A stretch of DNA of 64,000 bases from Variovorax paradoxus_P (GCF_050627025.1 NZ_CP192472.1); one strand, 5' to 3'; shown: positions 33,583 to 41,973, counted from the first letter of the stretch. Numbers and translations are program-made. The notes: generated by a model not told the origin, from the letters alone.

Positions 33583-34188
33583 TCAGGCTGCTGCAGGCGC
33601 CGACGTTTCCGACGACGCTGGCTTGGCGGCACCGCCGCCTGGCTTCTTGCGGCCGGGAGCGATCATCATGATCATCTGGCGGCCTTCAAGCTTCGGAAAC
33701 TGCTCGACGACGATAAGGTCGCCGAGCTCATCGCGAATGCGCTGCAGCAAAGCCAGACCGAGTTCCTGGTGCGTGATCTCGCGGCCGCGAAAGCGCAGCG
33801 TGATCTTGCATTTGTCACCCTCTTCAAGAAAGCGCTTGATATTGCGCATCTTGATGTTGTAGTCACCATCGTCGGTACCGGGGCGGAACTTGATTTCCTT
33901 GACCTCGATGACCTTCTGCTTCGACTTTGCCTCGGCTGCCTTCTTCTGCTCGTGGTACTTGAACTTGCCGTACTCGATCAGACGGCAGACAGGCGGATTG
34001 GCCGCGGCAACGACCTCTACCAGATCCACGTCGGCCTCACCGGCGAGGCGCAATGCCTCGGAGAGACTCATAACACCCAATGGCTCGTTTTCCGGGCCTA
34101 CAAGGCGGACTTCCGGGGCCATGATTTCCCGGTTCAGGCGGTGTTGGCGTTCCTCGCGGTGGCGGCGGTCGCGAAATGCAGTAGCGAT
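33583..34188 (-). CDS. infC: Translation initiation factor IF-3 (ATC start)
   Basis: IF-3 of 201 residues. The frame from ATG 34122 (MAPEVRLVG) is missing the conserved head; 22 codons upstream an ATC at 34186-34188 begins IATAFRDRRHREERQHRLN, leading into the family's normal N-terminus, with an AAAGGA site at the right spacing. Rare AUU or AUC starts in infC allow IF-3 to repress its own translation, since IF-3 rejects non-AUG starts. The rest includes KFKYHEQKKAAEAKSKQ and a C-terminal domain ending in a Pro/Ala-rich tail. It lies 112 bp after thrS. Confidence 0.93.
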   Translation of the reverse strand: MATAFRDRRHREERQHRLNREIMAPEVRLVGPENEPLGVMSLSEALRLAGEADVDLVEVVAAANPPVCRLIEYGKFKYHEQKKAAEAKSKQKVIEVKEIKFRPGTDDGDYNIKMRNIKRFLEEGDKCKITLRFRGREITHQELGLALLQRIRDELGDLIVVEQFPKLEGRQMIMMIAPGRKKPGGGAAKPASSETSAPAAA

Positions 34189-34300
34189 GGTCAGAATCCT
34201 TTAAAAGTTACTACAAAATCTGTAGCGGACGCCGGTCAGTTCTCGCGAACAAGCGGCAAAATGGGCCAGGAAACACAGATGAGGGTGCTTCCGGCACAAA

Positions 34301-36208
34301 TCAACGCTTGTCAGCAATATCCTGAACGAGCCGTAGTACGAACGATTCGAGGGACATTGCACCGAGGTCTTGATTGCCCCGGGCGCGCACTGCGACGGCA
34401 CCAGCTTCCTTTTCCTTGTCGCCTACGACGAGGATGTAGGGAAGCTTTTGCAACGAATGCTTGCGTATTTTATACGTAATCTTCTCGTTGTGCAGGTCCA
34501 GCTGGACCCTAAGCCCTTGATTCTGCAGCGTTTTCGCCACTGAAGCAGCGTAATCGGCCTGGCCTTCGCTGATATTGAGCACCGCCACCTGCACCGGAGC
34601 GAGCCATGCGGGCAGCGCGCCGGCATGGTGTTCGATCAGCATGCCGATGAAGCGCTCCAGGCTGCCAACAATGGCGCGGTGCAGCATGACCGGGTGGGCG
34701 CGGCCACTCGATTCGGTCACGTACTCGGCACCCAGGCGCTCCGCCGTGTTGAAGTCGACCTGCATCGTGCCGCACTGCCACTGGCGTCCCAATGCGTCCT
34801 TCAGCGTGTATTCGATCTTCGGGCCGTAGAAGGCGCCATCGCCGGGCGAGATGATGAAGTCGACGCCCGAACGCCGAAGCGCCTCCATCACCGCATGCTC
34901 GGCCTTGTCCCACAGCTCGTCCGAACCAACCCGGTTGTCGGGCCGCGTTGCAACCTTGTAGAGGATGTCCGTGAAGCCGAAGTCGGCGTACACCTTTTGC
35001 AGCTGTGCCGTATAGGCCACGCACTCTTCGAGGATCTGGTCTTCCGTGCAGAACACGTGGCCGTCGTCCTGCGTGAAGCCGCGCACGCGCATGATGCCGT
35101 GCAGCGCGCCGCTGGGTTCGTTGCGATGGCACTGGCCGAATTCGCCATAGCGCAGCGGCAGGTCGCGGTAGCTGCGCAGGTCACTCTTGAAGATGAGCAC
35201 ATGCCCCGGGCAGTTCATCGGCTTGAGCGCGTACTCGCGCTTTTCCGATTCCGTCGTGAACATGTTGTCGCGGTAGTTCTGCCAGTGGCCCGTTTTCTCC
35301 CACAGGCTCTTGTCGAGGATCTGCGGGCCCTTTACTTCCCAGTAGCCCGTGTCGCGGTAGATGCCGCGCATGTACTGCTCCACGGCCTGCCACACGGCCC
35401 AGCCCTTGGGGTGCCAGAACACCACGCCCGGCGCCACTTCGTCGATGTGGAACAGGTCGAGTTCCTTGCCCAGCTTGCGGTGGTCGCGCTTCTCGGCCTC
35501 TTCGATGCGCTGGATGTACTGGTCGAGTTGCTTCTTGTCGGCCCAGGCCGTGCCGTAGATGCGCTGCAACTGCTCGTTCTTGGCGTCACCGCGCCAGTAG
35601 GCGCCGGCCAGCTTCGTGAGCTTGAAGACCTTCAGGAAACGCGTGTTGGGCACGTGCGGGCCGCGGCACATGTCGACGTATTCCTGGTGGTAGTAAAGGC
35701 CCATGGCCTGCTCGTCGGGCATGTCCTCGACGAGGCGCAGCTTGTAGTCTTCGCCGCGCGACTTGAAAACCTCGATGACTTCGGCGCGCGGCGTCATCTT
35801 CTTGACCACGTCGTAGTCCTGCGCAATCAGCTCGCGCATGCGCGCCTCGATGGCGGCCATGTCTTCGGGCGTGAACGGGCGCTCGTACGAAATGTCGTAA
35901 TAAAAGCCTTCTTCGATCACCGGGCCGATGACCATCTTGGCCGTTGGGTACAGCTGCTTCACGGCGTGGCCGACCAGGTGGGCTGTCGAGTGGCGAATGA
36001 TCTCCAGGCCCTCGTCGTCCTTGGGCGTGATGATCTGCAGCCTGGCGTCGCGGTCGATGACGTCGCTGGCATCGACCAGCTTGCCATCGACCTTGCCGGC
36101 CACTGTCATCTTGGCAAGCCCCGGTCCGATGGACTGGGCAACTTCGGCCACCGAAACCGGGCCGGGGAACTCGCGGCGCGAGTTGTCGGGAAGCGTGATC
36201 TGGATCAT
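34301..36208 (-). CDS. thrS: Threonyl-tRNA synthetase
   Basis: A full-length 635-residue ThrRS. The TGS domain (1-60: MIQITLPDNSRREFPGPVSV), the editing domain with HSTAHLVGHAVKQLYP (zinc/editing HxxxH), and the class II core with MNCPGHVLIFK, GALHGIMRVRGFTQDD and the anticodon-binding domain (WLAPVQVAVLNISEGQ) are all present. The ATG at 36208 follows a GAGG site. It heads the thrS-infC-rpmI-rplT-pheST operon. A leader peptide and intrinsic terminator upstream suggest attenuation by Thr and Phe tRNA charging. Confidence 0.98.
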   Translation of the reverse strand: MIQITLPDNSRREFPGPVSVAEVAQSIGPGLAKMTVAGKVDGKLVDASDVIDRDARLQIITPKDDEGLEIIRHSTAHLVGHAVKQLYPTAKMVIGPVIEEGFYYDISYERPFTPEDMAAIEARMRELIAQDYDVVKKMTPRAEVIEVFKSRGEDYKLRLVEDMPDEQAMGLYYHQEYVDMCRGPHVPNTRFLKVFKLTKLAGAYWRGDAKNEQLQRIYGTAWADKKQLDQYIQRIEEAEKRDHRKLGKELDLFHIDEVAPGVVFWHPKGWAVWQAVEQYMRGIYRDTGYWEVKGPQILDKSLWEKTGHWQNYRDNMFTTESEKREYALKPMNCPGHVLIFKSDLRSYRDLPLRYGEFGQCHRNEPSGALHGIMRVRGFTQDDGHVFCTEDQILEECVAYTAQLQKVYADFGFTDILYKVATRPDNRVGSDELWDKAEHAVMEALRRSGVDFIISPGDGAFYGPKIEYTLKDALGRQWQCGTMQVDFNTAERLGAEYVTESSGRAHPVMLHRAIVGSLERFIGMLIEHHAGALPAWLAPVQVAVLNISEGQADYAASVAKTLQNQGLRVQLDLHNEKITYKIRKHSLQKLPYILVVGDKEKEAGAVAVRARGNQDLGAMSLESFVLRLVQDIADKR

Positions 36209-36228
36209 GAAAAAACCTCGGACGGAAA

Positions 36229-36258
36229 AACAAAAAAGCGCGGTGATTGCCGCGCTTT
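36229..36258 (-). terminator. Attenuator terminator in the thrS leader
   Basis: On the minus strand AAAGCGCGG-CAATCA-CCGCGCTTTTTT forms a 9-bp stem with a 6-base loop and a T-run, ending about 24 nt before the thrS ATG. Its 5' arm GCGCGG (36250-36255) is also the complement of CCGCGC at 36290-36295, immediately after the leader peptide stop codon, giving a mutually exclusive antiterminator helix. Confidence 0.8.
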
Positions 36259-36296
36259 GCCTGGTGTGAGAGCTGGAAGAAACCAGCGTGCGCGGT

Positions 36297-36362
36297 CTAC
36301 CGGCCTTTTCCTTCGATGAAGAAAAAGCCGCTGAATCCTTGCGGAGTAGTTCGCGGTGTCAT
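36297..36362 (-). CDS. Thr/Phe-rich leader peptide of the thrS-pheST operon
   Basis: A 21-codon frame, ATG at 36362 to TAG at 36297. Read in parts it is MTPRTTPQG, FSGFFFIEG and KGR: three Thr and four Phe in 21 residues, including adjacent Thr-Thr and Phe-Phe-Phe. Thr and Phe are the amino acids loaded by the thrS and pheST products downstream. A weak AAAGG lies ten bases before the ATG. A TAGAAT -10 at 36406-36411 could start the transcript about 37 nt upstream. This is too short for normal gene calling; its meaning rests on the composition and the attenuator that follows. The rest of the 325-bp gap between aceA and thrS holds the aceA terminator only. Confidence 0.7.
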   Translation of the reverse strand: MTPRTTPQGFSGFFFIEGKGR

Positions 36363-36458
36363 AACCAGGGTGCCTTTCTCGCTCTTGTTGGGTGCAGAGA
36401 CCGCGATTCTATCCGCTGCCGCTTCAGGCCGCCGGCATCGGGTCTTGCCAGCCCGGAC

Positions 36459-36486
36459 GAAAAAAGCCCGGCACAGGCCGGGCTCC
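36459..36486 (-). terminator. Intrinsic terminator after aceA
   Basis: On the minus strand AGCCCGGC-CTGT-GCCGGGCT followed by six T residues, 48 bp after the aceA stop codon. The stem is perfect. It separates aceA from the thrS promoter region. Confidence 0.85.
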
Positions 36487-36533
36487 GAGGTGACCGCGAA
36501 CCGCCTGGGCAGGCGATTCGACGAACAGCCGAC

Positions 36534-37853
36534 TCAGTGGAACTGCTCTTCCTCGGTCGAGCCGGTGAGCGCCGTGACGCTGGACTTGCCACCCTGGATG
36601 ACCGTGGTCACCTCGTCGAAGTAACCGGTGCCCACTTCCTGCTGGTGCGACACGAAGGTGTAGCCGCGGTCGCGCGCTGCGAACTCGGGCTCTTGCACCT
36701 TCTCGACATAGGCCGACATGCCGCGCTGCACATAGTCCTGCGCCAGGTCGAACATGTTGAACCACATCGAGTGGATGCCGGCCAGCGTGATGAACTGGTA
36801 CTTGTAGCCCATGGCGCCCAGTTCCTTCTGGAACTTGGCAATGGTGGCGTCGTCGAGGTTCTTCTTCCAGTTGAACGACGGCGAGCAGTTGTAGGCCAGC
36901 ATCTTGCCCGGGTGCACCTTGTGCACGGCTTCGGCGAACTTGCGGGCAAATTCGAGGTCGGGCGTGCCGGTTTCGCACCACACCAGGTCGGCGTAGTACG
37001 CGTAGGCAACGGCGCGGCTGATAGCCTGGTCCATGCCCTTCTTCGTCTTGTAGAAGCCTTCGGCGGTGCGTTCACCCGTCAGAAAGGGCTTGTCGTTTTC
37101 GTCGTAGTCGCTGGTGATGAGGTCGGCTGCTTCGGCATCGGTGCGTGCGATCACGAGCGTAGGCGTGCCGCAAACGTCGGCGGCCATGCGCGCGGCGATG
37201 AGCTTCTGCACGGCCTCGGTGGTGGGCACGAGCACCTTGCCGCCCATGTGGCCGCACTTCTTGACGGAGGCGAGTTGGTCTTCGAAGTGCACGCCGCCCG
37301 CACCGGCCTTGATCATGGCCTTCATCAGCTCGAAACCGTTCAGCACGCCGCCAAAGCCGGCTTCTGCATCGGCAACGATGGGTGCGAAGTAGTCGACATA
37401 GCCCGCGTCGCCGGGGTTCACGTTCTTGGACCACTGGATTTCGTCCGCGCGGCGGAAGGTGTTGTTGATGCGCTCAACCACGTTCGGCACCGAATCCACC
37501 GGATACAGCGACTGGTCAGGGTACATCGACGAATAGCTGTTGGCATCTGCCGCAACCTGCCAGCCCGACAGGTAGATGGCCTTCACGCCAGCCTTCACCT
37601 GCTGCATGGCCTGGCCACCCGTCAGCGCGCCGAGGCAATTGACATAGGGTTCGTTGTTCACCAGCTCCCAGAGCTTTTCGGCACCGCGGCGTGCCAGCGT
37701 GTGCTCGATGGGGAACGAGCCGCGAAGGCGCACCACGTCGGCCGCGCTGTAGCCGCGCTTGATGCCCTTCCAGCGGGGATTGGTGGCCCAGTCTTTCTCG
37801 AGGGCGGCAATTTGCTGTTCGCGGCTCAGTTGTTCGGTAAGGGTCTGGGGCAT
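36534..37853 (-). CDS. aceA: Isocitrate lyase
   Basis: A 439-residue isocitrate lyase, first enzyme of the glyoxylate shunt, splitting isocitrate to glyoxylate and succinate. The active-site loop KKCGHMGGK is near residue 200, with GAGGVHFEDQLAS just before, and YNCSPSFNWKK and NPGDAGYVDYFAPIVADAEAG are also diagnostic. The ATG at 37853 has a CGGAG site; a longer open frame is not supported. Two inverted repeats lie upstream (37927-37944 and 38000-38020) as candidate control sites. A terminator follows the gene. Confidence 0.97.
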   Translation of the reverse strand: MPQTLTEQLSREQQIAALEKDWATNPRWKGIKRGYSAADVVRLRGSFPIEHTLARRGAEKLWELVNNEPYVNCLGALTGGQAMQQVKAGVKAIYLSGWQVAADANSYSSMYPDQSLYPVDSVPNVVERINNTFRRADEIQWSKNVNPGDAGYVDYFAPIVADAEAGFGGVLNGFELMKAMIKAGAGGVHFEDQLASVKKCGHMGGKVLVPTTEAVQKLIAARMAADVCGTPTLVIARTDAEAADLITSDYDENDKPFLTGERTAEGFYKTKKGMDQAISRAVAYAYYADLVWCETGTPDLEFARKFAEAVHKVHPGKMLAYNCSPSFNWKKNLDDATIAKFQKELGAMGYKYQFITLAGIHSMWFNMFDLAQDYVQRGMSAYVEKVQEPEFAARDRGYTFVSHQQEVGTGYFDEVTTVIQGGKSSVTALTGSTEEEQFH

Positions 37854-37926
37854 GGTCACTCCGTGAGGTTGATTGAAGGATGGGCGCTGCGGCCGTGGAG
37901 TTACTTTAAGCCCGAGCAACACTCTT

Positions 37927-37944
37927 ATGTCTTATAGAAGACAT
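37927..37944. promoter_or_regulatory. Perfect dyad upstream of aceA
   Basis: ATGTCTT-ATAG-AAGACAT, 7-bp perfect arms, about 75 bp before the aceA start codon. Short symmetric sites of the form GTCTTAT...AAGAC are typical of GntR-family regulators of central carbon genes in betaproteobacteria; the regulator is not encoded here. Inference from position and symmetry. Confidence 0.6.
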
Positions 37945-37999
37945 ATTTTTACGCTTTAAATATCAACCACTTAGCGGTGTATTTCTCCATGCAAAATTA

Positions 38000-38020
38000 T
38001 TTTTCTCATATTGAGAAAAA
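38000..38020. repeat. AT-rich inverted repeat in the aceA upstream region
   Basis: TTTTTCTCA-TAT-TGAGAAAAA, perfect 9-bp arms, extended imperfectly to GCAA/TTGC at both ends. It lies in an unusually AT-rich stretch (37924-38025) about 150 bp upstream of aceA and 80 bp beyond the 3' end of the gamma-glutamylcyclotransferase gene. It may be a regulator site or that gene's terminator. Confidence 0.5.
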
Positions 38021-38097
38021 ATATTGCGGCGCAGCAGCGTGCAATTTCGCGATGTGCAATCACACCTTCAACTATGAAAAGCACCGCGCGCTGCAGC

Positions 38098-38541
38098 TCA
38101 TTCAGTGGCGGCAGCGTGTGCAATCCAGTCGCCACCGCCAATCACCGCACGTCCGCCGATTCGCGCCGGATGAATTTCGTAGACCAGGCACTCGAACCGC
38201 TGCGCACCCGCAACCACGTCGACGCTGCGCTTGATGTATTCGCCGGAGTCATCATCGGCAACCTCCTCGAGCACATCGAGCGCCGCTTCCACTTCCGACT
38301 CGATGCGATAGATCTCGCCCACCACCCGCCCTCTTCCGCTCAGCACCAGCCCTGGATAGGCGCCAAGGTCGTACAGGGTGCCTGCAATGACGGCGTCGGC
38401 CACATGAAACGGCTCGGGCCGAAACCGCGCGATATCGTTGCGCCCTCCACGGCGCAGCGTGCCGTAGACGAACACATGGCGCGGTGCGCGCGCGTTCATA
38501 GGTGCGTTGGATTTCGGCGTTTGCGGCATCATTGAATCCAT
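38098..38541 (-). CDS. Gamma-glutamylcyclotransferase-like (AIG2 fold) protein
   Basis: A 147-residue GGCT/AIG2-fold protein with the hallmark VYGTLRRGGRN near residues 24-34, then LYDLGAYPGLVLSG and a Glu in VVGEIYRIE followed by DDDSGEYIKR. The fold cyclises gamma-glutamyl amines; exact substrates vary. Starts are possible at 38541, 38532 and 38499, none with a strong ribosome site. Translation diverges from the DMT exporter gene only 27 bp away, so their promoters overlap. Confidence 0.82.
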   Translation of the reverse strand: MDSMMPQTPKSNAPMNARAPRHVFVYGTLRRGGRNDIARFRPEPFHVADAVIAGTLYDLGAYPGLVLSGRGRVVGEIYRIESEVEAALDVLEEVADDDSGEYIKRSVDVVAGAQRFECLVYEIHPARIGGRAVIGGGDWIAHAAATE

Positions 38542-38568
38542 CGTTCGAACAACAAGCCGTCCAGTCTA

Positions 38569-39495
38569 TTGAACACCGCTACCCCCGCCTCCAATCGCCT
38601 CGTGGCCTATGGTTGCCTGGCCTTGAGCATGTCGCTCGTCGGCGGTTATGTCGCCCTTTCCAAGCCGCTGGTGGCTGCATTCCCGGTACTGCTGCTCGCA
38701 TGGCTGCGCTTTGGCATCGCAGCCTTGGCCATGCCGCATTGGCTCAAGCGCGCACCGGACGAACCGCCCATGAGCGGGCGCACCCGCGGCCTCGTCTTCC
38801 TGGAGTCGTTTCTCGGCAACTTCCTGTTCTCGATCTTCATGCTGTTCGGCGTGAGCCTTACCAGCGCGGTGTCTGCAGGCGTGATCATGGCGTCCATTCC
38901 CGCGGCCGTGGCGGTGGCGAGCTGGCTCTTTCTGCGCGAGCGCATCACCGTTCGCATCGGCCTTGCCATTGGATGCGCCGCACTCGGCATTGGCTTGCTC
39001 GCCCTCGTGCCGGCGCATGCGCCAGCGGCCACAGATGGCGATGAGCCGTCTTCAATGCCATGGCTCGGCAACCTGCTCGTGTTCTGCGCAGTGCTTTGCG
39101 AGACGGCCTACGCCGTGATCGGCAAGTCACTCACCGGCCGTCTCGGGCCGAAGCGAATCTCGTCACTCATCAACCTCTGGGGCTTCGTGCTGTCGATGCC
39201 CTTCGGCATCTGGTTCGCGCTGCAGTTCGATTTTTCAGCCGTACGCTTCGACATGTGGGCTTTGCTCGTGGTCTACGCACTCGCAGCAAGCATCTGGACC
39301 GTGTGGCTCTGGATGACGGGACTGCGCCATGTGCCCGCTGCGCAGGCCGGTGTCTTTGCCGTGATGCTTCCCGTGAGCGCGGCCCTCGTGGGCGTGCTGG
39401 TGCTCGGCGAAAGCCTCTCTGGAGCACAGTTGTTTGCATTCGCGCTTGCGCTCATTGGCGTGGTGTTGGCGACCTGGCCTGAACGCCGAAGCTGA
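38569..39495 (+). CDS. EamA/DMT family transporter (TTG start)
   Basis: A 308-residue, 10-helix drug/metabolite transporter with two EamA repeats: helix-rich LVAAFPVLLLAWLRFGIAAL and GVSLTSAVSAGVIMASIPAA in the first half and HVPAAQAGVFAVMLPVSAAL in the second. The frame begins at TTG 38569; the next ATG (38629) lies inside helix 1, so a non-ATG start is likely. No ribosome site is clear. It likely exports an amino acid or metabolite; the substrate is unknown. Divergent from the AIG2-like gene. Confidence 0.8.
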   Translation: MNTATPASNRLVAYGCLALSMSLVGGYVALSKPLVAAFPVLLLAWLRFGIAALAMPHWLKRAPDEPPMSGRTRGLVFLESFLGNFLFSIFMLFGVSLTSAVSAGVIMASIPAAVAVASWLFLRERITVRIGLAIGCAALGIGLLALVPAHAPAATDGDEPSSMPWLGNLLVFCAVLCETAYAVIGKSLTGRLGPKRISSLINLWGFVLSMPFGIWFALQFDFSAVRFDMWALLVVYALAASIWTVWLWMTGLRHVPAAQAGVFAVMLPVSAALVGVLVLGESLSGAQLFAFALALIGVVLATWPERRS

Positions 39496-39650
39496 AAACC
39501 ACGGGTTCTCCCCTCTGAAAAAACAACAACTCCCAATGAAAAAAGCTCTTTTTCCCTTGGAAACGAGTTTTTTCTCCTTTAGCATCCGCAATGCCACTGG
39601 AGACGCAAGTTTTTCATTGGTGACCGTTCAACCAAAAAAGGAAATCAACC

Positions 39651-40091
39651 ATGGCAACTGCAAAGAAGGCTCCGGCCAAGAAAGCTCCGGCAAAGAAGGC
39701 CGCTCCCGCCAAGAAGGCTGCGGCTCCTGCAAAGAAGGCCGCACCGGCCAAGAAGGCAGCTCCCGCAAAGAAGGCTGCTCCTGCGAAGAAGGCTGCACCG
39801 GCGAAGAAGGCTCCTGCAAAGAAGGCCGCTCCCGCCAAGAAGCGCACGCCCAATGCCGCGTTCATGAAGGCCCTGACCCCCAGCCCGGCACTCGCCGCTG
39901 TGGTCGGTTCGACGCCTCTGCCGCGCACCGCAGTCGTGAGCAAGCTGTGGGACTACATCAAGAAGAACAACCTGCAGGACAAGGCCAACAAGCGCAACAT
40001 CAACGCCGACGCCAAGCTGAAGGAAATCTTCGGCAAGCCGCAAGTGTCGATGTTCGAACTGGCTGCGCTGATCGGCAAGCACGTCAAGTAA
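39651..40091 (+). CDS. SWIB/MDM2-domain protein with H1-like Lys/Ala/Pro tail
   Basis: A 146-residue basic protein. Residues 1-65 are a tandem array of KKAAPA-type units (MATAKKAPAKKAPAKKA and so on), like eukaryotic H1 tails. Residues 70-146 form a SWIB domain: LPRTAVVSKLWDYIKKNNLQ, then KANKRNINADAKLKEIFGK and VSMFELAALIGKHVK. An AAAAAAGGAAA site precedes the ATG. The repeats are direct DNA repeats as well, so the length may vary between strains. A strong terminator follows. Expected to bind DNA; role unproven. Confidence 0.88.
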   Translation: MATAKKAPAKKAPAKKAAPAKKAAAPAKKAAPAKKAAPAKKAAPAKKAAPAKKAPAKKAAPAKKRTPNAAFMKALTPSPALAAVVGSTPLPRTAVVSKLWDYIKKNNLQDKANKRNINADAKLKEIFGKPQVSMFELAALIGKHVK

Positions 40092-40132
40092 GCGCTCGGG
40101 TACTGCGCGTCCATCGCGCTCCCGAATCAAAA

Positions 40133-40157
40133 AGCCGGCATATGCCGGCTTTTTTTT
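40133..40157 (+). terminator. Intrinsic terminator after the SWIB gene
   Basis: AGCCGGCATATGCCGGCT is a perfect 18-bp palindrome, flanked by AAAA on the left and eight T residues on the right, 42 bp after the SWIB stop codon. It can also stop the convergent ThDP-enzyme transcript. Confidence 0.85.
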
Positions 40158-40190
40158 GGCCGCGCGCAGCGTTCGGTTCGCCTCGTTCGT

Positions 40191-41909
40191 TCAGCCCCGC
40201 GCCTGCGCCGCGCGCGTGATCGACGCCAGCGTGCCGCGTGTCGTGATCACCTCGGGGTCAAGGGGAATCTCGATCAGCGTGCCCGTATCGGCTGCCAGCG
40301 CGCGCAGCAGCGCGGCCTCGAACTGCGCGGTTTCGGTCACGCGCTCGGCTGCGTAGCCATACGCCCGCGCAAGGCCGCAGAAGTCGGGGTTGCGCAGCGC
40401 AGTGCCGCTCTCGCGCTCTGGATAGTCGCGCTCCTGGTGCATGCGGATGGTGCCGAACATGCCGTTGTTCAGCAGCACGATGATGCTTTTGCCACCATGC
40501 TGGGCGGCGGTCGCGAGTTCTTGCCCGGTCATCAGGAAATCGCCATCGCCCGCAATCGTGAAGGCCACCCGGCCCGTCGCCAGGTTGGCCGCAATGCCCG
40601 CCGGCACGCCATAGCCCATGGCCCCGCTGGTGGGCGCCAGCTGCGTCTTGCTGCCCCTGGCGAGCCCGTGATACCGGAAATAGCGGTGCACCCAGCTCGC
40701 AAAGTTGCCGGCCCCGTTGGTAATGGCCGCATCCGCGGGCAGGTGCTTCTGCAGCAGCGCGACCACCTCCGCCATGTCGACCGGACCCCGCGGTGTTTCG
40801 GCCGGCATGCCGGCGAGCGCCTGAGGCTCCAGGTTCGCTTCGTAGTCCGAATGGGCCTGTGCAGCCCACTCCTCCCACGGCAAGCTATTGGGTGCACTCA
40901 GCACTTCGAGGCTTCGCGCCGCCGCGCTCATGCCGGCGTTGATGGCCAGGTCGGCCTGATAGACGCGGTTGAGCTCTTCCGCGCTCGCGTGAATGTGCAC
41001 CAGCTTCTGCCGCGCCTTCGGCGCTTCGAGCAGCGTGTAGCCGCCAGTCGTCATTTCGCCGAGCCGCGGGCCGATGGCGATGATCAGGTCGCTGTCTTTC
41101 ACGCGCTGCGCGAGCTTGGGGTTGATGGCAATGCCGACGTCGCCCGCGTACAGCGGATGGTGGTTGTCGAACGTGTCCTGAAACCGGAAGGCGTTGGCCA
41201 CCGGCAACCGCCAGTTCTCGGCAAAACGCTGCAGCGCCTGCGCGGCCTGGGTCGTCCAGCCGCCGCCGCCCGCAATCACCAGCGGCCGCTGCGACTTCAG
41301 CAGCAACTCACGCAAGGTGCGCAGCGCGCCCGGATCGCTCCACGGCTGCACTGGCTCCACGCGCGGGAGCGGCCGCGCCGGAGTCTGCGCGCGCAGCATG
41401 TCTTCGGGCAACACAAGCACCACCGGTCCGGGCCGTCCGTTCATCGCGGTCGCAAAGGCGCGCGCAACGTACTCTGGAATGCGGTTCGCATCGTCGATGC
41501 GCTCCACGCGCTTGGCAAAGCCCTTGGTGCTCGGCCCGAAGAAACTGCCATAGTCCACTTCCTGGAAGGCTTCGCGGTCGCGAAAGTCGCTGCCCACGTC
41601 GCCGACAAAAAGCACCATGGGCGTTGAATCCTGAAAAGCGTTGTGCACGCCGATCGATGCGTTGGTGGCGCCCGGTCCGCGGGTGACAAAGCACACGCCC
41701 GGCCGTCCGGTGAGCTTGCCGTGCGCCTCGGCCATGAAGGCGGCCCCGCCCTCCTGCCGGTTGACGATGAAGCGGGCGCGTTCGCGATAGGCACGAAAGC
41801 CGTCGAGCACCGCAAGAAAGCTTTCGCCCGGAACGCCGAACGCGATCTCCATGCCCTGCTCGAGCAGGCATTCGACGATCAGATGGCCGGCGGGTTGTGA
41901 TGTACTCAT
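40191..41909 (-). CDS. Thiamine-diphosphate-dependent enzyme (acetolactate synthase-like)
   Basis: A 572-residue ThDP enzyme with the three usual domains. The N-terminal PYR domain carries the catalytic Glu in IVNRQEGGAAFMAEAHGK, the middle domain FAD/dimer region follows, and the C-terminal PP domain has GDGDFLMTGQELATAAQH with the metal-binding GDG-N26-NN pattern (LLNNGMFGTI). It resembles acetolactate synthase large subunits but no small-subunit gene is adjacent, so it could be a benzoylformate- or oxalyl-type decarboxylase. It diverges from the TetR regulator at 42003 and may be part of the same regulon, since the operator at 41974-41996 lies between them. Confidence 0.82.
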   Translation of the reverse strand: MSTSQPAGHLIVECLLEQGMEIAFGVPGESFLAVLDGFRAYRERARFIVNRQEGGAAFMAEAHGKLTGRPGVCFVTRGPGATNASIGVHNAFQDSTPMVLFVGDVGSDFRDREAFQEVDYGSFFGPSTKGFAKRVERIDDANRIPEYVARAFATAMNGRPGPVVLVLPEDMLRAQTPARPLPRVEPVQPWSDPGALRTLRELLLKSQRPLVIAGGGGWTTQAAQALQRFAENWRLPVANAFRFQDTFDNHHPLYAGDVGIAINPKLAQRVKDSDLIIAIGPRLGEMTTGGYTLLEAPKARQKLVHIHASAEELNRVYQADLAINAGMSAAARSLEVLSAPNSLPWEEWAAQAHSDYEANLEPQALAGMPAETPRGPVDMAEVVALLQKHLPADAAITNGAGNFASWVHRYFRYHGLARGSKTQLAPTSGAMGYGVPAGIAANLATGRVAFTIAGDGDFLMTGQELATAAQHGGKSIIVLLNNGMFGTIRMHQERDYPERESGTALRNPDFCGLARAYGYAAERVTETAQFEAALLRALAADTGTLIEIPLDPEVITTRGTLASITRAAQARG

Positions 41910-41973
41910 GAGAAGTCGAACCTCAGCTGCAAATGTCTTCGGAATTATGTGCGCCCGCTCTCACCGCCTTGCG

